The position numbers and the translations under genes are program-made. From the NCBI GenBank assembly GCA_943704495.1, contig CALSCR010000457.1, positions 1 through 20,412 on the forward strand: a stretch of DNA of 20,412 nt. Direction: 5' to 3'. This document shows, piece after piece, positions 1 through 9,700 of this stretch (position 1 is its first letter; the number at the start of each line of letters is the position of its first letter). Source of the DNA: Pigoraptor chileana (taxonomy: Eukaryota; Opisthokonta; Filasterea). The notes below the pieces were generated by a model. It was not told the DNA's origin and made no database searches. It was given only the letters and a program-made list of their open reading frames with translations.

Positions 1-100
1 GGGGGGGAGGCAGTAGGATTAAGTAAGTTAGGACTCGGGACAAACTTACATTAATAGTACACAAAAGAGGTAAGAAAGAGAGTGGCACAACATACAATAC

Positions 101-153
101 ATAAAACACACACACATATATAACACAAAACACACACACACACGCACACAAAC
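101..153 (+). repeat. CA/TG microsatellite just inside isopentenyltransferase intron 3
   Basis: CA dinucleotides dominate the plus strand, so the transcript reads as UG repeats starting within a few bases of the donor at 153/152 (GTTTGT). The remaining bases to the window edge look like intron. I see no exon in 1-153. Confidence 0.8.
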
Positions 154-1379
154 CTCTGTTCCCAGCTCTCATCCTGCTCCAATTCGAGTTGTATGCGTGC
201 CCGTACGGCCTTGTCACTTGGAATCTGAGGGAAATCACGCATAAGGAATCGCAGATAGAATCCCGTCCCACCAACGATAATGGGGAGTTTGCCCCTCGCG
301 TGTATGTCCTGAATAAGCAAGCGAAAGATGTGGGATTCAAGTCAGTGTTCTAGGCGCTGCGCCCAATGGACTCCACAAAAGTAAGCAAAAGAGAGATTTG
401 GTATTCAGTATCGCTTCTCCTCGGAACTATCTCATGGATTCCACATAGACTAAGCAAAAAGATTGCATTCAAGTCAGTGTCTTGGGCTGATATGTCCATG
501 GACTCCATAAAAGTAAAGGGGGATGTGGGACAAGCAAAGCATTTTTCTCTCCACAACGAATGAGAGACGGCGGATTGTATGGAGTGGAGTGGGATGAAGT
601 AGATGGCGAGCACTTGGGTAGTGTGGGTGTGAATCTGGAGTGGAGTGGAATTCCGGTCATGACCGCGGTGAAATTCATTCATTGCAGCCAACATTACTCA
701 CTTCGATGGCATCAAGAGCCCTTTTTCGGAACTCGCCCGCGGAAAACGGTTCATTGAAGTCGACGATATCGACAAGGTGGTGTGGTACTTTCCGTCTGCA
801 ATTGTGTGTTTGCGTGGGTGTGGGTGGATGGGTGTGTACGTGTGTATGCATGCATGAATATGCGACGCGCGTGTGTGTGTGTGTGGGTAGATGGGTGGAT
901 GTGCGTGTGAAAATAAAATGCAGAGGGACACATCAGGGCGGGAAAAGAAGTCGGGATTCAGAGACACTGGGAGTTCTGTCAATTGACAGCCGGAGATCAA
1001 CCAATTGACAAACGGGCTCATGATAAAGGCAAGCGCACCTCTCCCACGCGGTAGGTTTACTCGTGGCAACATCGAGCCCTCTGTACACTTGCACGCAATC
1101 TGCCGATATGATCTCTCCGTTCAGGCGCCTCGCAAGCAGAAGAGCAACATCACTTTTCCCGGCCGCTGTTGGACCAGAGATAACCAGCACTTTGGGCTTT
1201 TTCTGTGTCGCCGAGGATGCTGACAGATCCGAGGGTGAGGAACCAGTCAAATCGGATGCCTCTCTGCCAATATCATGGTTTGCAGTTGTGCACGTGGCTT
1301 TGTTGAGTGTGGACGACGCAGGTCCACGCATGGACCGCAGTATACGAGCCGCACGGGCCCCGATGTTCCGCCCTGACAT
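154..1379 (-). CDS. TRIT1: tRNA dimethylallyltransferase (tRNA isopentenyltransferase), 5' part
   Basis: The enzyme transfers dimethylallyl from DMAPP to N6 of A37 in tRNAs that read UNN codons (MiaA/Mod5/TRIT1 family). The exons, in transcript order, are 1379-1039, 795-702 and 308-154, with GT-AG junctions and matching phases (2, 0). This gives 196 codons plus two bases, and the rest lies beyond the left edge. Visible motifs are the P-loop GPTAAGKS (residues 69-76), SADCVQVYRGLDV (92-104), VPHHLVDIVDFNEPFSAGEF encoded by exon 2, and the family hallmark GGTGFY (158-163). The usual Ser after Asp in the ADS motif is Cys95. The N-terminus is rich in Arg and Ala without acids, like a mitochondrial presequence. 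A second Met at residue 17 could give a cytosolic form, as in yeast Mod5, but this is inference. The start is the first ATG and has A at -3. The tRNA-binding C-terminal part is not in the window. Confidence 0.9.
309..513 (-). repeat. Triple tandem array of the intron 3'-end repeat in isopentenyltransferase intron 2
   Basis: Three head-to-tail units of about 73, 68 and 64 bp (309-381, 382-449, 450-513) fill the 3' half of the 393 bp intron. Read on the gene's own strand, each unit begins with a version of GTGGAGTCCAT, carries a core like ACACTGACTTGAAT, then a pyrimidine-rich stretch, and ends in or near TTAG/TTCAG. The unit nearest the exon ends exactly at the acceptor before 308. The other two end in TTGCTTAG and TTGCTTA. 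Related units occur before acceptors in QTRT2, mL44 and RFC4. Confidence 0.85.
796..1038 (-). other. Isopentenyltransferase intron 1 with TG-rich microsatellite
   Basis: This 243 bp intron has a GTGCGC donor and a TTGCAG acceptor. About 803-910 is TG-rich on the plus strand and CA-rich in the transcript. Near 935-975 the sense strand carries a degenerate match to the core of the intron 3'-end repeat (GTGTCTCTGAATCCC followed by pyrimidines), placed far from the acceptor. Confidence 0.7.
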
Positions 1380-1991
1380 TGTGCAGATGCTCGCTGGTAT
1401 TCAGTTTCCCGAAGGGGCTGATGCCCGTATCCAGTGCACCGAATTCAAGTCCGATCTGGGATATAATGCACCAGCGCTAGAGATACAACAAGATGCACGT
1501 TCAGTGAGTGGGTTGGGTCATATGGCGGCAAGAACGAAGCACTCAGTTGAAATTATTCACACCCATCAAACGAGCGATTCAATAATAGAACAACACAAAC
1601 CCCCTGGAATGTGTGGCTTCTTGTGCACTAATAAGAAAGGTGCGCGTTCTGCACACAATGGACGCGAGGTCGCATCAGTAGTGAGAAAGATGGGAGAAAC
1701 CTATTGCTCACACCTGACGCACATGCGTAACTGTCTGGCTCACGTGATGCGCCATACATATGAATACAAGGCGATGGCTCAAATTAAGTGCCGTGATTCT
1801 GTATATTCTATCTGGGAAAATGTACTAAATAAAACTCCGGTAAGTAATGTCCCTCACGTGCCCCATCGACATCCGAACAGCTGTAACACCTCTGATGAGA
1901 GACAATACGTCTTTTAAAAGTTTGATCTTTTGAATTTCTTGTCAAGCATAACAACAGCGATATCCCTTGCTGATAGTTGTGTAAAACTGGA
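1380..1991. promoter_or_regulatory. Shared divergent promoter region between isopentenyltransferase and QTRT2
   Basis: The 612 bp gap separates the two divergent start codons, so both promoters must lie here or reach into the genes. I see no clear TATA box. Two CACGTG palindromes lie at 1741-1746 and 1855-1860, but the same hexamer also occurs in coding exons elsewhere in the window, so its meaning here is uncertain. No RNA gene or further exon is recognisable. Confidence 0.5.
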
Positions 1992-2865
1992 ATGGAGTTC
2001 ACAATCATATCTGGATCTTCTCCGGCGGATGCATCCACAGCGCGATTGGGCAGGCTGGCTGCTGCCGGTGCAAGTGTTGTGGATACTCCGTCAGCACTCG
2101 TGTATACACGGAGAGGCATCCAGCCCCACCTGACCAACGACCTTCTCCGAAGAACTGTCGGCGGTGGATATGGGATGCATATTGGCATCCATAATCTGTG
2201 GGTCTCGTGCACTGCTTTGAATGTTTTCGTTATTTGTGTGGAACAAGAGCATGTGTGTGGGCTGTGAACTGTGCATCGTCGCACGTGAAACTCACTCGTT
2301 CGTTTATTGACAACAGCGTTGACCAACCCGGGACGACCATCTTGTGTGGATACGAAGGCGGACTGAAGAAATGTTTGGGGATGCCGGTATGTGCCTGTGC
2401 GCTTGGTTGTGACGAATGTGTCGAACGTGCTTGCGTGTGTGTATGTATATGTATGTAAAGGGCGCCGTCAGCACATGTCAGCATGTCTGTGATTGTGTGT
2501 GGGAGGAGGGCAATGTGGTGGTCTCACGCGATGGCCTCCCACACCAATGCAGAACGAAGCGTTGGTCGTGGCTGGACTTCGGGATTCGCTTCAAATTCAA
2601 CTTGACGGATTCAATGGCGACTCCTTCGTTTCCATAGTGACTCAGAGCGGTCGTGCTAAGGTTGGAACATGATAGTTAATGTATCGATTGGTTGGGATAG
2701 AAATCGCCGCTAATTTCGCCCATTTCCAACACGTGCGCCATTTTGTTGATGTTGTAACACACACATGTGCGTGCCCATGGCCTTCCGGCCTGCCATGTAA
2801 TCTGTCCAATGTCTCGTGACCAAACACGCGACCAACACACGCACACATACACACATATATATGTA

Positions 2866-2913
<48 letters not shown>

Positions 2914-5741
2914 ATACTCACACGCACACACACACACACATTTACTAAATTTGCACCGCCTGACGTTTTCTCCTCATCATTTACACATGCACACCCACAC
3001 ATACACACACACATTACTGAATGTGCACCTCCTGAAGTTTTCGCTTTATCATTTTATTCACACGAGGTTTTTGTGCGGGCTGTTTGCGTTGCAGTTGACG
3101 CCGAAAGCTTATGCTGACACAATCAAGGCAATGCGTCCCGACATTGCGGTGTCACTGTCGGACAATGTGACGAATGCAGCGGGCAAGAAGCGGGTGCGCA
3201 AGTCGGTGGAGAGGTCTGTATTAGGGGTATGGCTGGGGTTGGTGCTGTTGTGGTGGAGTCGCAATGCCCATCCGCACGGATCATGCACTGTCGTCTGTTA
3301 CGCGTGTGACGGAGAGAATTATGTGGATGCTGTTGTTGTTATTACTGTTGTGCAGCTATCACGTAATGTTGCTCTTATTTCTCTGTCTGTGTGTCGTACG
3401 TCTTGAGCAGAACTCTTGCGTTTCTTGACGAACTGCTTGCGATGCGGGCCAGTGATCCTGTAAGTGGGACTCATTTTTGTACGTGGTGTGCATGTTCTCT
3501 TTCTTGGTTCCTCTGTTCTCCGTATTGTGTGACAGAATAATAGTATACCGCAAATGGCGGGCGTTAGAGAGTCGATGAACAAGGAATCAAATGTTTCGTA
3601 TTTCTCATACTCCGCTTCTTCCGTCACTCACGCATCGACGCGTGCGTGTACCTCACATTCGCAAGGCGCTATCTGCAATGCCTGTATTTGGGGTGGCTCA
3701 GGGGACATCAACAGAGAGTGACAGGAAAAAATCCGCCGAAGAAACGGCACAGCGAAACGTGGATGGTGAGCAACGGTCCGACTGCATATTGCCGATGGCG
3801 TTGACATGTGTGTGCTCCTGCGTAGAAGTGAGGACGTGCCTGTGTCTCTTTCGATGCGTGTGCGTGTGCTTGTGTGTCTATTCGTCTGTGCGTCTGTATG
3901 TATGTGTGCTTGTATGTCTGTATGTCTGTATCAGTGAGTCTGTATCTGTCTGTATGTGTGCTTGTATGTCTGTATGTCTGTATCTGTGTGTCTATGCATC
4001 TGTGTGTCTGTGAATCTGTGTGTCTGTGCATCTGTGTGTATGTGTGCTTGTATGTCTGTGTGTCTGAATGTCTGAGTGTCTATGCTCTTCTGCTGGTCTG
4101 CTGCTCATTCGCCACATCGCGCACACTAAACCAATGCATTCGCAATTCGCGTCATCAAAAGGTTACGTCATTGAAGGATTTGGATCGGGTGAGCTCGCAT
4201 CAGACCGCGAGGCAATGGCAAGGGCAACGATTGTGGGTAGTCCTCATTTGTTACATATAATGTTGCCTCAGTCACTCTCACTTCGTTTCTTGTGCTGTAC
4301 CGTCCCATTTCTGTCTGTGTGTGTATTGACTGCACTCTATTTTCCACGAAACCTTTGTGTATTGCAGGCAAATATTCCGATTACTAAGCCTCGGATGGTA
4401 TATGGACTTGGTACTCCTGGTGAGCGAGCGCGGCACTTGTGTGTGTGTGTGTGTGTGTGCCTGTATGTGCGTGTGTGCTGTAATGGGTGCTTTTGCATGT
4501 GCGTGTGAGTGCATGTGTGTGTTCATGTGGGTGTATCGATAGTGAGGCCGTCCTTGTGGCCTCCCATCAAGAAGTGCTGGGTGCATTACCCTTTCTGTTC
4601 TAATGCTCGTTTGTCTGACCCCATTCACTCCACTGCACATCCCTTTCCCCGTCAATGTGCATCCGACTGACCTCTGCCTCTGCCGCGGTCATCATTGTTG
4701 CAATCATCCCCCCCGCCAATTAATAAATAACTTCGCGCACAACGGCATCCTCCATCGAACAGAGGAGGTCCTGGATGCTGTGTCGTGGGGTGTTGATCTC
4801 TTTGACGGCTTCTATCCCGTCGCGCTGACGGAGCAAGGCATGGCACTCACCTTCTCGTTTGCACATCCAGCTGCGCATCCGGGTGAGTCCACCCTCTGCA
4901 AGTTCACCGCTCCTTTTGGTTTTTCCAGCTTAATCATATATGTACTCCCCTTCTCCTCTTCTGTATTGTTAATGTTGAATTCTGTCCAAGCGACTGTCTG
5001 AACTCTTGACTTGTGCATGTGATAGTCAATGGCATTCCCATCTTTGCGTGCCGTTTCCACACCTGCCTCTTGCCCGCCCTCGACTGCATTTTGTTGGTGG
5101 AGTCCATCGGCATGGTGTGTGATACCACTCTAACCCGCATTCCACGCGCATGTGTGCATTCTGCCAACAGTCCGCAAGGTGTGTCTGTGGGACGACTGTT
5201 TTGTGGAGGATGCGTCGGTGCTTCTTCCCGGTTGTGGCTGCGTGTCGTGTGCCAAGGGACACTCACGCGCATACATCCACCATCTCCTCAATACGCACGA
5301 AATGCTCGCGTCGGTGCTGCTGATGAGGTGCGTTGGGTTGTCATGGCAGCGTTATTGTTTTAAGTTTTTATGTGCTTGGAAGAAAAGGTCCAATGGAGTC
5401 TGCCGGTTGAGAGGGGCAATGAACGCAATTTGCGTATCCGTATGGTTTGTAATATAGTGCGCGTGCATGCAGTGCACAAACGAATCATCGCCCACATATG
5501 CAATATTGTGTGTGTGAATTGGTTCTGTAGCAGGCTGTTTTTTTTATAGTGTCTCTCTGCTATCAAATGCATTGTCACCTGACGTGTCCTCATGTGTTCC
5601 ATTTGTGTTTTTGCGTGTGTGTTACACAGCCACAATCTCCATGTGTATGAGCGCTTCTTCCGGGAAATCCGCGCTTCCATCGCGAACGATACGTTCGATT
5701 TCGCCCGCGCTGCATTCATCGCCGCTTATTCGGGGCGATAG
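1992..5741 (+). CDS. QTRT2: Queuine tRNA-ribosyltransferase accessory subunit 2
   Basis: QTRT2 is the non-catalytic partner of QTRT1. The heterodimer exchanges G34 for queuine in GUN-anticodon tRNAs, and in animals it sits at the mitochondrial outer membrane. The exons are 1992-2197, 2317-2386, 2553-2660, 3095-3213, 3411-3459, 3666-3765, 4162-4232, 4368-4419, 4763-4882, 5171-5327 and 5630-5741. All junctions are GT-AG and the phases agree, giving 387 codons and a TAG stop (human protein about 415). Landmarks are LGMP and GLRDSL (about 88-105), KRVRKSVER (about 160-168), FGVAQG, GVDLFDGFYPVALTEQGMALTFSF, and a TGT-type zinc site with C320, C322, C325 and probably H352 around the motif HSRAYIHHLL. 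There is one more residue than usual between C325 and the SRAY motif. QTRT2-type sequence around residues 190-225 separates it from catalytic QTRT1. The start ATG has a good context and begins the homology. Confidence 0.93.
2834..3014 (+). repeat. CA/TA compound microsatellites in QTRT2 intron 3
   Basis: Intron 3 of QTRT2 (2661-3094, 434 bp) holds a CA tract, then an almost pure TA tract of about 60 bp near 2855-2916, then two more CA tracts (about 2920-2941 and 2985-3014). On either side of the interruption around 2942-2984 the sequence ACTAAATTTGCACCGCCTGA / ACTGAATGTGCACCTCCTGA recurs about 69 bp apart, so part of this intron has been duplicated together with its CA tract. Confidence 0.85.
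3850..4082 (+). repeat. Degenerate TGTCTGTA minisatellite in QTRT2 intron 6
   Basis: About 230 bp of the 396 bp intron 6 (3766-4161) is built from variants of TGTATGTCTG. A longer unit containing TGTGTGCTTGTATGTCTG starts near 3904, 3956 and 4042, so there is a higher-order period of about 52-86 bp on top of the short one. The acceptor lies at 4161 (CAAAAG). Confidence 0.85.
4433..4530 (+). repeat. TG microsatellite in QTRT2 intron 8
   Basis: A pure TG run of about 20 bp near 4438-4459 continues as interrupted TG to about 4530. It starts about 17 bp after the donor of the 343 bp intron 8 (4420-4762). The remainder of the intron is unremarkable. Confidence 0.85.
5090..5170 (+). repeat. Intron 3'-end repeat unit before QTRT2 exon 10
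   Basis: The last 80 bp of intron 9 carry GGTGGAGTCCATCGGCAT, then CACTCTAACCCGCATTCCAC, then a mixed tract to the CAACAG acceptor at 5170. The order of parts matches the units in other genes, with CTAAC in place of CTGAC at the branch-site position. It is in the sense orientation and ends at the splice site. Confidence 0.7.
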
Positions 5742-6717
5742 TTGGGGGCCGACTGTCATTGATGTGCAAGGAGTGCGGATATAAACAACCTCGGGAGGAG
5801 ACGGTTACTCGTCACATGATATCTGAGTCATAACCGTACAATATAACTGAGTACGGCGTAGGAATTTGGTTAGGCGCCGCCAGTTTTTCATTTTAAGCGA
5901 GTCCCTCCAAAACCACTTTTGCATTACTGGATGCTCTCACATAGCTGACGTGGGTTGCAACAATTAATAAGAAATTAATTGGCTGTCAAGCGACCTGGAC
6001 GTCCACCCAGTTTGGGTTGTGTCTGCAATTAGACAAGCCATGCAGTCGAAATCAAAGTCCCACAGTACCGGCTGCAGTCAAGCACTGGTATCCCGCAATC
6101 ATAGAATAAAGTGAGCGAGTGGCATTCTGTCTTAGCGCCCAGTTTATGCATCACGCAACACTTCTTATTCTCACAGCGCACACACCGCAAAGGACAACTG
6201 ATCCGTTTCGGTGCCAACCGTATCATCAAGCACACAACTGAACACAAAAGGGCATGCGTCTCCAGGATGCATGGTAGCCGAGTGTTTGTGCTGCAAGGAT
6301 TCAAACCCACCACGGCGTTTGTGATTTGCAGAAGAGAAACGCAAACAAAACAATCGCATCACACACAGCAGCGGGCAACGATGAACACGAACAGATGATA
6401 TGTATCAAAGGAGGATGGCCGCCGCATCACTGCGTTATCACGAGACTGCACAGCCATCGATCGACTTTGAAGTGCGACATTTCGGTCTAATTTAATCCCG
6501 GCGACTCCGCTTGGAACGGCGCAGCTCCGACCCTGCACATATCGCAACATAGACAAACGGAGGAAAGTATACGATTAATACAGTCATAACAACAGAGACA
6601 CTGTCAGGAAAGAGTGAGATAATGCAGACGCTCTGTGAACACCAAATCCTCCCACGTAAATGGTTTTAACAGACACACATCTGCCGAAGAATTACGGATA
6701 TCGCTGCTGAATCATTA
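5742..6717. other. Convergent intergenic region between QTRT2 and RAD18
   Basis: This stretch of 976 bp lies between two 3' ends. AATAAA at 6105-6110 is a candidate poly(A) signal for QTRT2. The open frames here are short, unlike known proteins and not supported by splice structure. A GGGTTTGAATCC-like string on the minus strand near 6295-6310 resembles a tRNA T-loop, but no cloverleaf can be built around it. I see no gene. Confidence 0.6.
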
Positions 6718-9700
6718 CTAACACCCGCCTCCACTGGACATTTGCTCCACATCGAGACCGTCGCTTCCCACGTGACAGTCCCCCTCGTGCGACTGCGGTG
6801 GGCGCGCGACATTCTTCTTTGACGCTGAGCGCACATTCACAAAATCCTCCATGTCGTCATCTCCGGCTGTGACGCTGTGATATTATACGCGCGCGATTGG
6901 GACGATTAAGAGGTAAGAAGAATGCTGGTCAACATGCATTCCGCAAATGCATGTGCCGGCAATTGAGGGGAGGGGGGGGAGGGGGGGACTACACACGGAT
7001 GCATTCCTCCCACAAACACGGCATACACAAATCCCACCTCGACGATGAACAGACTCAACCATTGCAATAGAAGAAGGCAATTCCTACACAACTCCTCCAC
7101 TCAAATGCAATCCGCACACTCACTCGATCCGCCGCTTCCTCCGGCCCCCAGTAGATGCACCCCCACGGCCCTCTCCGACTTCACCGGATCCGTCAAGCAG
7201 TCGCGTGGGCGTCTCGGGAATGCGAATATCGGACAGACGGACGGGTTTAGAGCTGCAGAGGTCCAAATCACTGCCGGCATCCTGCGACGACGCGCAGCCG
7301 TCACGTGGGGTATCACGTGCATTCTGCAAAGAAGAGTCAGCCGACGCATGAGCCGATTGCACCAGGCCTCCTTCTGACGGGCAAGGGAGGGGAGAGTGGT
7401 CGGCACTGTCGGGTGCAGTTGCGATGGCAACGTTGTCCGTGTTACTGACGGCACTCGCTGGGTTCGCCGCAACAGCCGCGGATGCAGCGCTTGCCTTTGC
7501 CTTCATGTTCATTCTCGCAATTTCAGTGAGGCGGTTGAACGTCGGCTGGTTTGCAGCGACTGTCGACACGATGACGCATACGACGACGCATATGGCGGGA
7601 AAAAGGAGAAGTAAATCGTCGTGTGATGATTGGGTGCCATTATTGTGGGAAGGAATCATAATTATGCATGTCGGTGTCAATGCGCAACAAGAACGAAGGC
7701 TCGAGTTAAGGGATATCCACTGAGGCAAACACGGTTGGGGCAAATATAATAAATAAATAAAACATACACAAATAGAATACAAAATAAAGACGATGCATTA
7801 ACGAATAAAAGCATTAGGCAAACGGCGCGCAAGTCCGCAAATGGCTGGGTATGACTGCCATGAACACACAAGCGCATCAACAGGTGCACAACGCAAAAGC
7901 AATAAAAATCGATACATGCGAGTAATGCAGGAGCGCGGGGATGGAGGATACGGTATTTGCGTTGCGATTCCTCAACAGACGCGACGTCGCCTTTTGTTTC
8001 GACCATTTGCATTTGCTGCCGGGAGAGAGTTTTCTCTTTTGCGTCTTTGGCCCTTTCTTTCTCCATTCGTTCAATGTCCCGGATGATCTCGGAAAGGGGG
8101 CGCGGATTCAGCGAATCGCACTCGGCGTTGTGGCGGAGAATAAATTCAGTGTGTCGCGCGACCAGCGCCTGAACCCACGGGAAACCGAGTGGTGGACAGG
8201 ACAGTGGATGAATGGGTGGGTTTGTTGGAGGGCGAGTGCGTGTGTGTGCGTGAGGGAGTGTGTGCGTGAGTCTAATTGTCCGCACGTAAGGCGAACTCGC
8301 TCGCTTTCATTGCTTTAATAGCCTGCGACGTCGCAATGGCAACACTCTCGACACGCAAGCTCAACCCTTACAAATGAAGCCATGTGTCATAAGACATACC
8401 ACCCAACACACACACTATGCCCCCCCCCACCTGACGGTCCCCCGCGGTAGACAGCCCGTGCTCCGCCAGCATTTTCTTCAACTGCGGATCTTTCACAATC
8501 GAATAGACCATCTTTGGAATTCGTTTTCGGGGAATGACGCTGGCATTTGTCGTGGCGTAAGTGACGTCGTTTCCACCAACGGCGCCGGACTTGCGCGCGG
8601 GTTGAGCCGACGCAAGCGACGCGATGGAGCGCATTGGTGCGGCGGTTGCTGCAGCCGAATTCAGACCGAAGATGGGGGCGGACAATCCAGATCTGCTCCA
8701 CGTCATTGCGATTGTGGTTGTTGTGGTTGTGGTGGTAGGTGGCGGCAGAAAATTAATGACATCAGCTTCATCACGCACACACATATATACACACATACAT
8801 ACACACATATATACGTACATGCAAACACTCACACACACACACACATTGCGCACCTTCTCAGGGATTCCTTCCGCTCATCCCTTTCCAAACACGCATCAAG
8901 ATGTCCGTTGATCTTCGACTCCGCGACCCCCATACCGCATACAGGGCAGTCCACCTTGCCCATACCATCATCAGTGGCGACTACATTTGTTGCGGCAGTC
9001 GATTGCCCTGCAGCTGTCGTCGACGGAGGCGCGGTTGTGTCGGGTGACCCAAGCGGAACTATACAATGAAAGTTAAGGGAATAATGAGTTAATAATGCGA
9101 CAGGTGTCTCAGGAGGATTCAAATCAGCGACACGCACAAGCACCCAGACTCTTAGGTTTCACACGGCTGAGTGCCCCATCCACAGATCGAGACAGCGGTA
9201 TATACATATAACATTGAGTAAAAACACAACGATATCACACATACAGACGATAAAGAATTTACGATCGGACCGACGGCGAGTGGGAGTGATTTGGATGAGT
9301 TACATCACTCCTGGCCACAGCCATTGCCGTAGAAGACAGGGCATGGAAATGAATGACAGGACACCCAAGAACAATACAGACAGATAAAGAAAGCACTGAA
9401 GGTGAAATGGAGGGTTCAGGCTACGTGTACACACACACGCGCCCACATAGACATGACATCATCAGCACCAAAACACAATCCACTACGACAACGCACAGGC
9501 GACCGCGACATGTCTCTCATCCCACATGAGTGACATAACGCCAGCAGTCTTACCTTTCGTGTGCGCGCGTGACTCAGATTTCCTGCCACAGTCGCCCTCC
9601 TCCCCGCGATATGAGGCGTCGCTGCCATCGTTTTGGTCGCTTTTGTACGTCACATCGCCGTCACTGTCACTTGATGCGTTGCGCCTCCTCCTTCGCTTCT

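Noticed and set aside
1741-1860. Two CACGTG E-box palindromes between isopentenyltransferase and QTRT2 as bHLH (Myc-like) sites
   Set aside because: The same hexamer occurs around ten times in the window, including RAD18 exons 9 and 10 and RFC4 exon 5, so it cannot be separated from background.
1063-1917. Long plus-strand open frame of 284 codons opposite the first isopentenyltransferase exon and across the divergent promoter
   Set aside because: Its first third is antisense to conserved coding sequence, it shows no recognisable domain, and its codon pattern looks like chance. It is kept as a shadow frame.
2834-2941. CRISPR-like or regulatory array in the CA/TA stretch
   Set aside because: It is a plain dinucleotide microsatellite without spacers or conserved repeats.
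3536-3665. Alternative QTRT2 exon starting at the GACAG acceptor at 3535
   Set aside because: The reading frame from there does not meet the conserved FGVAQG segment. The acceptor at 3665 keeps phase and gives the expected spacing.
6290-6312. Possible tRNA, from a GGGTTTGAATCC string on the minus strand and GTAGCCGAGTG on the plus strand
   Set aside because: The two hints lie on opposite strands, and no acceptor, D-arm or T-arm pairing can be made on either.
7120-7559. RAD18 ending at the TGA at 7122-7120
   Set aside because: Not fully excluded, but a perfect GTGAGT donor overlaps this stop and an in-frame exon follows, so the longer form was preferred and the short form is noted as an alternative.
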